A stretch of DNA of 64,000 nt from Tanypteryx hageni (lineage: Eukaryota > Arthropoda > Insecta > Odonata > Petaluridae): assembly GCA_028673005.1 (NCBI GenBank), contig CM054116.1, positions 23,475,840 through 23,539,839 on the forward strand, read 5' to 3'. Position numbers and translations under genes: made by a program. Shown here piece by piece: positions 44,105 through 54,530 of this stretch; position 1 is the first letter of the stretch, and each line of letters begins with the position of its first letter. The notes beneath the pieces are model-generated. The model searched no databases. It was not told the origin of the DNA and saw only the letters and a list, made by a program, of their open reading frames with translations.

Positions 44105-45021
44105 CCGTATTTCTTTGCGTATAAGATGCATCGGTGTATAAGACGCACCCCGGTATTTAGAAGATTTTCCAGGAAAAAAGTCTTTTAGTTCACCAAGACA
44201 TCATCATTTCCAGCCGTGTTTAAGTCTGTATCTGGCAACATTTACAGATAATATTACAGCGTGATAACATCTTTTAATATTTTCATATTTTAATTCCTAA
44301 TATATTGAATGCATGTCCAACACTGATAAGTACGCATTTCAAATCTACTGCTCACTTACGGACGCATTTCCGTGATCTTTCGAAAGACGGCACTAGTCCT
44401 TGGCAATAGAATTTGTGTCAGATGTTTACGATTACCCACACAAGTTAGTACAAAAAAATAGCTTCTACGTAACTTGCTTCACTTTTATTGACTTACTCGA
44501 TTTCCGTGCGTTTTTGCGTATTCAATCACCTGAAGCTTATACTTAATACCGTAGGCGTATCTTTTCACTTTGTAGCCATTGAGATCTCAGTACACGTAAC
44601 GGTATTTATCCTAGGTATTTACAAACTTTTTATCATATCTACCGCAATTATATTTTTCCGTGCTATTAATAGCGTTAGTCAACGGGCCCATTAGGAACTG
44701 AAACTTATGACTAACGTCAAAAGCGCGCCGAAATTATAATTACTACGATCGGTCATGTAATAAAGCGCAATAATGAAGTTACGTAGTTTGAATTCATGTT
44801 GCATAAGATATTACTGTATATATCAACAAAATTTTCATTATTAATTATTAATAATGTGTATTTTAATAAATTACTGCATATTATTCCATTTTGGGAATAA
44901 GTGTGTTGGTTAGTGTTAGTGTTGAGAACAGTAATAATCTTACCTTCGGCGTATACGGCGCAGGATGATTTTGGGGTCATTTTTATGGAAAAAAGTGCAT
45001 CTTATATGCCGAGAAATACGG
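44105..45021. mobile_element. TA-flanked DNA element with long imperfect TIRs
   Basis: The left end CCGTATTTCTTTGCGTATAA and the right end (complement CCGTATTTCTCGGCATATAA) continue pairing through AGATGCA. Flanks are TA at 44103-44104 and 45022-45023. Length is 917 bp. The TA target and layout suggest a Tc1/mariner-superfamily nonautonomous element, possibly pogo-like. No transposase is recognised inside. Confidence 0.75.
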
Positions 45022-45228
45022 TATATAATTCTCATAAATAAATTATCCAGAAAGTAAAAATAGGTCTGTAAATACAAAAATTGTGTTGTGTATCTTGAGC
45101 TAATAAATCACTACTAATACATCTTTGCCACATAAATTTTATATACCCAAAAATACTTTTTTCCCTAGAACATTCAATTAAGGTGAATTTTATCAGTTTT
45201 AAGTGCATCCCAAGTGGGTCTCAACCAC

Positions 45229-45425
45229 GAAAACATCCGCGTTCAGAAACGAGATAATTGATCTGCTACGATAGTTCAGTGGAATATCCGCCCGGCAACT
45301 GGCAGACCCGGTTTCGATTCCCGGTCATAGCAGACTTTTTTCTCGTTTCAAAATTATTCCCAACTTTACAGCTTATGTCTGCCTGCATAGAATCTTCGGA
45401 TCACTTTATTCCATAAATTTCTTGC
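45229..45425 (+). repeat. tRNA-Gly-like SINE, third copy
   Basis: GAAAACATCCGCGTTCAGAA, a tRNA-like unit (45265-45332, with part of the D loop deleted), then CTTTTTTCTCGTTTCAAAAT and TATGTCTGCCTGCATAGAAT, ending in CCATAAATTTC. It matches the right copy at 12157-12355. Confidence 0.85.
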
Positions 45426-45562
45426 TTGGCAATCTCACCATTTGAGAGGGAGGAGTTTTCTTCGATGTATCTATCTCTTCGAGGACATCCGTTGGGGCAG
45501 TTTGGTACTAGCTTGGCTAGTTCCGTCCCAACCAAGAAAACATCCGCATTCAGAAATTTAGA
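45426..45562 (+). repeat. Second SINE head-to-tail, truncated
   Basis: CTCTTCGAGGACATCCGTTG, GGCAGTTTGGTACTAGCTTG and CAAGAAAACATCCGCATTCA follow the first unit directly. The same segment forms the spacer of the inverted dimer at 12099-12156, showing that this region belongs to the SINE upstream of its tRNA head. Confidence 0.75.
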
Positions 45563-46440
45563 GGGCGGTTTCGTTAATTTTTTATAGATTTTTTTATTTC
45601 GACTTATTTTTTAATTCATGCATACCCGTCATTTGTCATGGACAGTTACACTAGATAAAAAATAAACGTACAATTTTGGTTTTTTCTTTTGTCTTTCCCT
45701 GCGTGAACCTTGCACGTACGTATCTTTAACTCTTAATTTTTTTATATTGTAAATGCGGTTTATTCTTCTTTACAGTCTGTGTGCGACCGTTAATTCCCGT
45801 TTTGAAGACGCTTCTCTCCTCGGCGCTGATGTAGTTCCGTACGACCTCGAGAGAGGCGTGCCAGTTTCGTTGTCTTTCGCGCATTCGTTTGCGGACGACA
45901 CCGATGACCCCGCGACCCGCCACCAGATACCATATTCCGAATGCGGCCCGTTCTCTGAAAGGTCTGCCTATGAGACACCCGCCACGGTATTTTTATCCTT
46001 CCTCTAGACATGTCGACGTAGCAGTTAACTCTTGATAGATGATTCCCTCACGTAATACATTTTAGTCCGTATTTTTATTCAAATCTAGAGAGCGTTCTGG
46101 GTCGACTGATAGCATTCGTCTAATTCCAAATAAAAAGAAAAACGTGAAAGTTTGATAAAAGGGTGTTAAATCGCTCTCGAAGAAGGTCAACAGGGGATCA
46201 TTGCAAATGTAAATGTGACGACAAGAGGACGACCGGGCATCATTAACCTCGAATGAAAATATGTTGAAAACTACATGGTAACTGCTTTTGTCGTCACATT
46301 TAAAAGTAAACATCAACCAATCAAGTAAATGGAGGTACTATCGTTGTTTTCTAAGCGTTTGTAAAATGTTTCCTATTGTTATCATCTATCGATAGGAGAG
46401 ATATGTATTATCCTCATCCGCGTGCTGCGGCTCCTGAGAG
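45563..46440. other. Intergenic DNA, nothing recognised
   Basis: Opposed frames of 65-84 codons near 45726-46011 show no known domain. A short inverted repeat (AATGTGACGACA / TGTCGTCACATT) lies at 46209-46302. Confidence 0.4.
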
Positions 46441-46965
46441 TCTCATCTTTTGTTCTGTAAAACCTCAATTGTCATCTTAATTTCATTTAAGCAGTATCCA
46501 ATGTTTGTTTGCTTTCTCGTTTGCAGTATATTAAACAGTACATCAATATGGGCAAACATATCACTAAAAACTTCAAATAGAAAATGGAATTTCGGGTCTT
46601 AAAAGCTGCCCAGGAATCCTCTTGCTTATAATAATGTAGAAGTTTCTCAGCAGTATGTTAAAATAATTCAATTAGAGAATTGCGATAGTCTCGAGCTGTG
46701 TTAACAAGACGACCTGATTAGTTTCATGAGGTATAACCCAGGGAAATCTTATTTGTACAATATCATCAATTGCCTTTTAACGTATAATTGATGCAAAGAA
46801 GAAAGAAGTAAGTCCATTTAATGACAAAAAGAATACTTTGCATTATTTGGAAAATGTGCAAGCTTGTGAAAGGACTAGATTCAAAACACCACAATGAATG
46901 AAAATTGCGCATGGAAATCTAGCTTTAACTTTAGCCAGTAAACTATCCAGCTCACTAACCATTAG
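46441..46965 (-). pseudogene. hAT transposase relic (middle part)
   Basis: Minus strand in shifting frames: H-C-G-V-L-N-L-V-L-S-Q-A-C-T-F-S-K, C-K-V-F-F-L-S-L-N-G-L-T-S-F-F, then A-I-D-D-I-V-Q-I-R-F-P, then F-E-V-F-S-D-M-F-A-H-I-D-V-L-F-N-I-L-Q. The order (a C/H-x-L-N-L motif, then a helical 'FF..S' region, then I-D-x-L-x-x-x-L-Q) matches hAT proteins related to ZMYM-type elements. It differs from the relics at 20790 and 27970. Ends and catalytic Asp segments are not present. Confidence 0.6.
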
Positions 46966-47335
46966 AATAAGTTCACACCGGACGCGCCTTACTTCGGGCC
47001 CAGAGGGTCGGGGTCGCCTAGCGGTCCGAGCGTAAAGTAAAGCAGTTCACACCAAGCTTGGTTTGTTTGTAGGGAAAAGGGTGAGCGATAGGCCTGCCAC
47101 CCTCGTCCGGTGGTTGCTGCGAGGAGGCTTATTTGAGTGCTGTCAATTTTAATCAAATTCTCAGGATCCATTTTTGGGTAAATCAAACTACCCTTTATAT
47201 TTGTACAATATATTTTTTATCAAAATATGGCCTGCAAAAGATGATATATTGCATAAATACGAGATATCGTTTGATTTTATTTACGCATTATGGCCCTAGA
47301 ATCGCAAACAGATAGACGGCATGGCGAAAAGCCCT
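46966..47335. other. Intergenic DNA, partly GC-rich
   Basis: GTTCACACC occurs twice in direct orientation (46971 and 47044) flanking a GC-rich stretch, perhaps a small insertion. No coding similarity. Confidence 0.35.
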
Positions 47336-47440
47336 TTTATGGACTCGGGGACACCTAAAACGTGTATTTCCGTGAAAATCTCGAGGTCGAATTTTTTCAC
47401 GATTACTATACTTTATATACTACGCATATGAGACAGTAAA
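47336..47440 (-). repeat. ACTTTCTCC-family fragment (5' end)
   Basis: Complement of the family start: AAAACGTGTATTTCCGTGAA and TCGAGGTCGAATTTTTTCAC. The rest is missing. Confidence 0.75.
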
Positions 47441-47576
47441 AAAGAGGTATTTACGTACATATCTTCGTCGTAGATAATCCATTCCCTTCATTTACCAAAT
47501 GTTGCGTGCGCACTAAGGTAAATGAAATTAATTAATTTTTGCCAGGAAGATTGTTCTCGTTGACAACAATTAAAAA

Positions 47577-48322
47577 ATCTGATGTGGCCACCACATGACT
47601 TTCTCCATATCTGTAATATTTCTAAAAATTCCAAATAGGTTACATAATAATATTTTAAGAAGCTGCGAGAAAATTTGAGAATTGACAAAGAACGGAAATA
47701 AACTCAAACCATAGCCTTCTGATATTGTATATTGCCACAAAGCTCCAACAATTAAGAAAAGAAAAAGGAGCGGTACTAAGACGTAACTAAGCGACAGTTG
47801 CTAACAATAGTCGTCGGTAGGTGGCGTGGTGGTGACAACTAAAAATATAAGATATCTCTTAAACAATGAATTATATAAAATTGATGGAATGATATGATCC
47901 GAAGATCCTTTGCAGACAGGCATAAGCTGTGAAAATTGGAACAATGAATTATATGGAAAAATGTTTAAAACAAAGGTTGTAGAAAATTAAATTTTCTACA
48001 TTTTTTATTCCAGTAAATTTTTACATTTAACAAATATTAAAGCAACTATTTCAAAATAATTGATAAGTGACAAGAGTAAACAACCACTTCCGGTTGACCG
48101 ATTTTTACCAAAAACTTATTAGTTCTTCTATCTTTTATAAAAATGTTAAATTTTGCGTTGACCTAATTAATAGGTTTTGAGTTAGAGCAACCACAAAAAA
48201 GCTGTCACACATCGAAAAATGGTCAAAACGTGTTCAGGGTACCGCAAAACGTGTATTTCCATTGTAATCTCGAAGTCGATTTTTTTCATGAATACAATAC
48301 TACGTACCTATATGGAGAAAGT
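47577..48322 (-). repeat. ACTTTCTCC-family, near full-length copy
   Basis: Complete minus-orientation unit from TATGGAGAAAGT at 48322 to the terminal palindrome (GATGTGGCCACCACATGA) at 47581-47598. It carries a 63-bp SINE-tail insertion (47877-47939). No coding frame is recognised. Confidence 0.87.
47877..47939 (-). repeat. Severely 5'-truncated SINE tail with 15-bp TSD
   Basis: CCGAAGATCCTTTGCAGACA and GGCATAAGCTGTGAAAATTG are the complement of the 3' tail of the SINE at 12157-12355. AACAATGAATTATAT is duplicated perfectly at 47862-47876 and 47940-47954. Confidence 0.9.
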
Positions 48323-48325
48323 AAA

Positions 48326-48500
48326 AATCTGATATCTATATTTGTAATATTTCTAAAAAATTTGAATCGGAAAAATGACAATAAATATATTAAGGAACAG
48401 TGAGAAAAATTTAAAGACTTACAAAGAACAGAAATAAACTCAAACCGTAGCCTTCTGATATTGGATATAGCCACGAAGCTCTATCAATTAAGAACATAAC
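48326..48500 (-). repeat. ACTTTCTCC-family 3' end, tandem to the previous copy
   Basis: GTAATATTTCTAAAAAATTT and GAAATAAACTCAAACCGTAG match the 3' part of the family. On the minus strand this copy's 3' end adjoins the 5' end of the 48322 copy, a head-to-tail junction at AGATTTTTACTTTC. Confidence 0.8.
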
Positions 48501-49098
48501 AAGTAGGGATGCACGCGAGTTTCCCGTGGTACAGAAGTGTTTTCGTCAACTTCGCCTTAGTATAATCGATACTAATGTATTTGCTTTGAAATCAGAAATT
48601 TATTTTTCGTTATATTGTGGTAGCCCTGCTTTTTAGACCCGTTCTAAACATGTTCATTTCGTTTTGCCATTCTATACTCGCCCTACAAACGAAAATTCTT
48701 ATTGAAATCGGTTCAGCCAATACCTTCAAAATTCATAGTTACAGAAAAATTCTAACCTTGTTATATATTGCGCCCTGTTTAGTCAACCTGGTTAAAATAA
48801 GCAATTTTGGTTAATTATTTATATGAAGATTATATATATCATAATGGGTACTGTCAGTTCTCTAGAAATAAATGTAAAAAATATTAATTAACTTTTTACT
48901 GTGGTAGCCCTGCTCTTTATCTCCGCTTTAAACGTCTTGATTTCATTATGGTATGTTGTACAAATCTTATATGTGAAATTTAGTTTAAATCCGTCCAGCC
49001 AATTCTCTCCAAACCCATTATTACTGAAAGAGTTTAATTTGTAAATGTGGTACCTCTGTTTAGTTGAATCGTTCCAAATATGCTATTACCAACTTTTT
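48501..49098 (+). repeat. ~0.55-kb dispersed repeat, copy 1
   Basis: Nearly identical to 55970-56512 over about 540 bp. Two related halves each start with TGTGGTAGCCCTGCT. Further relatives are at 23088 and 49955. Confidence 0.9.
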
Positions 49099-49113
49099 AT
49101 TTGGCGTATCTAA

Positions 49114-49591
49114 TTGTAACTGCACTTATTATTTCCCTACGATAATCAACGCCCTCCTACCTGCTTCTTTCCGCTAAAAACCTTTTTGCGCCATTTGGCC
49201 CAGGCCCAAAGTTCGGGGGGGGGGTCCAAAAATTGGCCATCGTCAATCGTCTCTTCAACAGTTCATCGTCTGTTTCCTAGCATAAGTCATAGGTGAATCA
49301 TATGGGAGGGGGGAAGTAAAGGGGTGAGGAGCCTATAAAGACGGAAGCGGTCCGGGCCTCTCTCTGGCTCTCTGAGGGCCTGCCCTCGGTGCAGCCTCTA
49401 CTTACAAAAGAGAAATATAAATTAACGCTGATAATGATCCTTGGCCCACAAGAGTTATTGGGGTTGGTCAGGTCGTGGAATGGTACTTCCGTACCTAACT
49501 CAACTTTTTGTTACCAGATGAGAACCGTAAACAAAAGGTTAACAGAAAAAGGACACTCCCTGGTTGGGGTCGGACCCCTTGGGGTCTTACA
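49114..49591 (+). mobile_element. Possible LTR-like segment (weak)
   Basis: The segment begins TGTAACTGCACTTATT and ends CTTACA. It contains CCTATAAAGACGGAAGCG, a TATA-like box followed by a GC-rich initiator region, and a G run (GGGGGGGGGG at 49217). This is the layout of a retrotransposon LTR, but no duplication, partner LTR or gag/pol is found. Confidence 0.22.
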
Positions 49592-50214
49592 AGGTGAGCA
49601 TTCCTAGGGTGTGAATCTTCCAAGAGGCTGCGCCTTTTACTGTACTGGTTGCATGAAAAATTACGAGAATTTGAAAGAACAGTAATTTCTTGAAAATTCT
49701 CCAGCACAATCTTCATTAAGGCCCTCCTTTGGACGAGGTCCGTTTTTAGCTGTTACGTGAGAATTGCGATTTTTAACATAATTTTGAGACGCAGGTCCTT
49801 TCCAAGCGCGGGGCCCTGTGCGACCGCAACGATCGAACACCCATGAAGCCCTGATATATATGTGTACATTACATATATTAAATTTCGTTAAAATTGATTC
49901 GGTCAATTAAGCACAAATACGTATAAAAAGAAATTTTTCATTGCTTTTATTGTGGCAGCCCTGATTTCCATATATACACTAAACATATTGATTTTGTTTT
50001 TCTATGTTGCACACCTCCTTCTTACAAAATTTCGTTGAAATCGGTTCTGCCAATCCTTCCAAATTCACAATTACTGAAAAGTTAAACTTTGCTGAGTTTA
50101 CCCGGTCCAAATATGTCGGTTTGGTAATTATTTTATGTAAATATTCTATATACCAAATTTGGTTGAAATCAGTTGTGCCAATTCTTCCCTAATATATGCG
50201 TACGAACATCACGA
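49592..50214 (+). repeat. Unassigned DNA and diverged repeat copy
   Basis: 49592-49850 is unrecognised. 49953-50170 is a diverged copy of the 48501 repeat (TTGTGGCAGCCCTGATTTCC, TTGAAATCGGTTCTGCCAAT). Confidence 0.5.
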
Positions 50215-50772
50215 AGATAGTGCTTTTCAGCAATGACGAAAAGCACTAAAAATAGCGTTACTAAGACGTAACTAACAATAAGCGTAAAGTGTTTACAATA
50301 GTCGCCGGTAGGTGGTGTGGTGGTGGCAGCCATAAAATTAGTTTTAAAAATATTTTTTAAACAATGGGGAAATGGTCCCAACAAATTTGATTTTCTATAA
50401 CTTTCGTTCAAATACTTTTTTACATTCATAAAAAATTAAAGCAAATAATTCAAAAAACGGATGAAAAGAGTAAATCACCCACTTCCGGTTGGCCGATTTT
50501 TACCAAAAACTAATCAGTTCTTTTCCGATTAACAAAAATGTCAAATATAATATTTCGTGTTGTCTTGATCAATAGTTTTTGAGTTAGCGCACCCATTAAA
50601 TTCCGGTCACAGACACTCACACAGACATACACAGTCACACACAGACATAATCGAGAAAATAGTCAAAACGTGTACAGGGGACCTTAAAACATGCATTTCC
50701 GTTGAAATCTCGAATTCGATTTTTCCATGAAAACAATATTTTCTCTGTACCTGCTTCGTATATGGAGAAAGT
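50215..50772 (-). repeat. ACTTTCTCC-family copy, 3'-truncated
   Basis: Minus orientation from TATGGAGAAAGT at 50772 through TCCGGTCACAGACACTCACA-type text and CCACTTCCGGTTGGCCG to TACTAAGACGTAACTAACAA near 50250. The distal end is missing. Confidence 0.83.
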
Positions 50773-50899
50773 AAGAACACGAAAATTGTTTTATCCAAAG
50801 TGAATTACGACCTTTTCGTTTGATTCACTTGAAATTGGCTACTCCTTCGATAAAAATGTACTGAACAAAACATGCTACTTTAGTAATTCTACAATTTTT

Positions 50900-51955
50900 A
50901 CTTTCTCCATATACGAAGTATAGAGGAAGTATTGTTTTTATGAAAAAAATCGAATTTGAGATTTTAACGGAAAGACATGTTTTAAGGTCCGCTGAACACG
51001 TTTTGGTTATTTTCTCGATGTCTGTGTGTGCGTCTGTGACCGTAATTTTGTGTGCTTTAACTCAAAAACTATTAATCAGAGCAACGTGAAATTTTATATT
51101 TGACATTTTTGTTAAAGGAAGACAAGATTTTTGGTAAAAATCGGTCAACTGGAAGTGTCTGTTTAATCTTGTCACTTATCCGGTTTTTTTAAAAATATTT
51201 ACTTTAATATTTGATAAAAGTAAAAAAGTACTAGAATAAAAGATGTAGAAAATTTAATTGTCTCCAGTTTAGTTCAAATGTTTTTATTTGCAATAGACAA
51301 GTATACAAGCATGGCCCTTTACATAAATAGATAAATAAATAAGAAATAAATACATTCTCTTCAGGGGGGAATTCTACTACATTGTATTTCTTCGTTTGCT
51401 TAATCAAGTGGGAGTACAATTCTTTATTCTTTCTCCGGGGTTTGGCGTTGCATGGCATTTGCCTGGTGATGGAAGGGAAACTCGGATAAAACCTCCCGTA
51501 GCCACCCGAATGAATACTCAAAATAAATAAATAAAATCTAGCATATAATAAGAGAAAGTAATAACAGTAATCAAGGTCAAATAAATATATAGATAACAAT
51601 ATCGGTTTGGTTATTAAATAACAGTGGAATAGAGATAAATAAATAAATAAATGGTCTACAACCTTCGTTTGAAATATATTCCCATATAATGCATTTTTGA
51701 AGAGATATTTTAAAAACTAAATGCTTTAGCTGCCACCACCACACCATCTACCGGCGACTATTGTAAACACTTTACGCTCTTTTTTATTTTCGTAATTGTT
51801 GGAGCTTCGGGGCTATATCCAATAACAGAAGGCTACAGTTTGAGTTTATTTCTGTTCTTTGTAAATTCTTTAAATTTTTCTCGCAGTTCCTTCAAATATT
51901 TATTATCATTTAACCTATTTGGAATTTTGAGAAATATTACAGGTACGGAGAAAGT
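50900..51955 (+). repeat. ACTTTCTCC-family copy with a 0.4-kb insertion
   Basis: Runs from ACTTTCTCCATATACGAAGT to GGTACGGAGAAAGT. The unit is interrupted at about 51261-51655 and resumes with GGTCTACAACCTTCGTTTGA. Confidence 0.85.
51261..51655. repeat. Insertion with (AAAT)n tails
   Basis: Contains GGCATTTGCCTGGTGATGGA and GGATAAAACCTCCCGTAGCC, with AAATAAATAAATAAAT runs near both sides. The flanks TTGTCT/TGGTCT hint at a short duplication. It resembles a SINE or LINE 3' fragment, but the family is not recognised. Confidence 0.4.
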
Positions 51956-52151
51956 GATATGGTGTTAAAATGTTTTGTTATAAGTGATATTTTACGAGAT
52001 ACAGAAAAGTTCATTTTTTGTCACCAGTAAAGTGGCACTCCTGATTAGGCTACGTGAACCATTTATATCATTTTCTTAATTTCTTTGCCCTTATGCCCTA
52101 ATTACCAAATTTCATGAACATTCGTCCAGTAGCTTCGCAGATGAAACATGC

Positions 52152-52252
52152 GTACGGACGGACGGACACGACCTGTCCATAAGGCGTTGTTTACCTGTGA
52201 AGCGGTAATAGCGGAACGCCTTATGGTCACGTCTGGTCCGTCCGTCCGTCGT
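52152..52252. repeat. Inverted repeat with GGACGGACGG arms
   Basis: GTACGGACGGACGGACACGA / complementary GTCTGGTCCGTCCGTCCGTC, plus CCATAAGGCGTT / AACGCCTTATGG. Arms are about 37 bp, imperfect, around a 25-bp loop. Confidence 0.8.
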
Positions 52253-52444
52253 AACTTTCATCTCCTAAACCGCTTGACGGATTTTAATTTAATTATGCAT
52301 GAGTGATTGATATTAAAATATATCGCCCAATTGTGATTTTCAACTGAATCCGTCAATTAGAACTTCCAATTTACATAATTACTTTAGTAAACTTATACTC
52401 GTATTTCGTTAAATGGCATCCGTCAAGGAACAACAAAATACCAA

Positions 52445-52992
52445 ACTTTTCTCTCCCTAGCTCTTATATGATCTGTAAGGTATAGAGTAAAATCATTATT
52501 CGGATAGAGAACAACATTTACTACAAGAACATCCGCGAGGCCAAATAATTACGAGTTATGGTTTCGGAGATAAAAATTAGGAAAATCCCGAGCAAAACAT
52601 CACATAATTTCTTTACATCGACCGCTAAGACGGTTCTCTCAGCAAACAACAATTATAAATCCATATATTTCTCTCCCATTCTCTTATATGATCTGCGAGG
52701 TATACATTAAAAAATTTATTCGCATAAAGGACAACATTTACTAGAAGAAAGTCCGCGAGGCGGCATAATTACCAGTTATAGTTTCGGAGATAAAAATTCG
52801 AGGAAATCCCGAGCAAAACATCGCTTATTTTGTTTACATCGACCGCTAAGACGGTTCTCTCAACAAACAACATTTATAAATCCATATATTTCTCTCCATG
52901 CTCTTATATGATCTGTGAGGTGTAGATTAAAAAAATTATTTGGCAATAAAACATTTACTACAAGATAGTCCCCAAGACCATATAATTACAAC
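52445..52992. repeat. 220-bp tandem repeat, ~2.5 copies
   Basis: CTCTTATATGATCTG starts at 52461, 52681 and 52901, exactly 220 bp apart. Each unit includes ACATCGACCGCTAAGACGGT and ACAACATTTACTA. The third copy is partial and diverged. Confidence 0.92.
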
Positions 52993-53122
52993 TTATATTT
53001 TCGGTGTTTATAAATTCGAGAATCGCCTAATCTTTCGATACCGTTTCATACGTATTTTCCATTAAGAACGCCTTTTAAATCTCTGTGTATTCTATTTATG
53101 GGGTATACTTTTACATCTTGTT

Positions 53123-53785
53123 ACTTTATCCATACGTAGTATAGTGGAAAGTATTGTTTTCACGAAAAAAATCGATTTCGAGATTTCAACGGAAATGCAC
53201 GTTTTGAGGTCCCCTGAACACGTTTTGACCATTTTCTCGATGATGTCTGTATGTGACAGTTTTTTGTGGGTGGTCTAATTCAACAACTAATAATCAGGTC
53301 AACGCGTATTTTACATTTTTATGACAGTCACAAGAACTGATTAGTTTTTGGTAAAAATTGGCCAACCGGAATTGGGTGTATACTCTTGTAATTCAGTTTG
53401 TTATATTTGCTTTAATATTTGATTAATGTAAATACATTTTGGAATAAATGTTGTTGTAAATTTAATTTTCTAATACCTTTGTTTGAAATATTTCCCCATA
53501 TAATGTATTGTTTAAGAGATATTTTAAAAACTAATTTTTTAGCTGCCACCACCTACCGGCGACTGTTGTTAACAATTGACGCTTAGTTACGTCTTAGTCA
53601 CGCTCCTTTTTATTTTCTTAATTGTTGGAGTTTTCTATTCCTATTTCTGTTTTTTGTAAAGTCTTTAAAATTTTCTCAGAGTTCCTTAAAATATTCATTA
53701 TCATTTAACCTATTTGGAATTTTAAGAAATATTAAAGGTATGGAGAAAGTCATGTGGTTGCCACATCAGATTTTAACATTTTGTA
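53123..53785 (+). repeat. ACTTTCTCC-family copy
   Basis: From ACTTTATCCATACGTAG to GGTATGGAGAAAGT (53750), plus the terminal palindrome CATGTGGTTGCCACATCAGA. Confidence 0.87.
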
Positions 53786-53828
53786 AAGAAGGCCAAAAAA
53801 GAGTAACTTGAGGGAGTTAGAGATTTTT

Positions 53829-54530
53829 ACTCTCTCCATATACGAGGTATAGAGAAAGTATTGTTTTCATGAAAAAAATCGAATTCGAGATTTTAACGGA
53901 AATACATGTTTTAAGGTCCGCTGAACACGTTTTGGTTATTTTATCGATGATGTCTGTGTGTGTGACCGTAATTTTGTGTGTGCTTCAACTCAAAAACTAA
54001 TAATCAGATCAACACGAAATTTTATATTTCACATTTTCGTTAAACGGAAAAGAACTGATTAGTTTTTAGTAAAAAATCGGTCAACCGACAGTGGGTGACT
54101 TTTGTCACTTATCCGTTTTTTATATACTTGCTTTAATATTTAATAAATGTTAAAAGTACCGCAATAAAAGGTGTAGAAAATGTAATTTTCTACATTATTT
54201 GTTTGAAACATTTTTCCATATAATTCATTGTTGAAGAGATATTTTTAAAACTAAATTTTTTAGCTGCGACAACCACACCACCCACAGCCGACTATTGTAA
54301 ACACTTTACGATCCTTTTTATTTTCTTAATCGTTGGAGCTTAGGGGCTATATCCGATATCAGAAGGCTACGGGTATGATATGAGTTTATTTCTGTTCTTT
54401 GTAAAGTCCTTAAATTTTTCTCACAGTTCCTTAAAGTATTTATTATCATTTAACCGATTCGGAATTTTTAGAAATATTTTAGGTATGGAGAAAGTGATGT
54501 GGTGGCCACATCAGATTTTTAAAATTATTA
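53829..54530 (+). repeat. ACTTTCTCC-family copy, complete
   Basis: From ACTCTCTCCATATACGAGG to GGTATGGAGAAAGT (54495), plus the palindrome TGATGTGGTGGCCACATCA. The 5' end can also fold (TACTCTCTCC / GAGAAAGTA). About 700 bp. No coding frame. Confidence 0.88.

Noticed and set aside
45726..46011. Opposed basic frames as a gene
   Set aside because: Overlapping frames on both strands without known motifs; the Arg-rich composition follows from local GC content.
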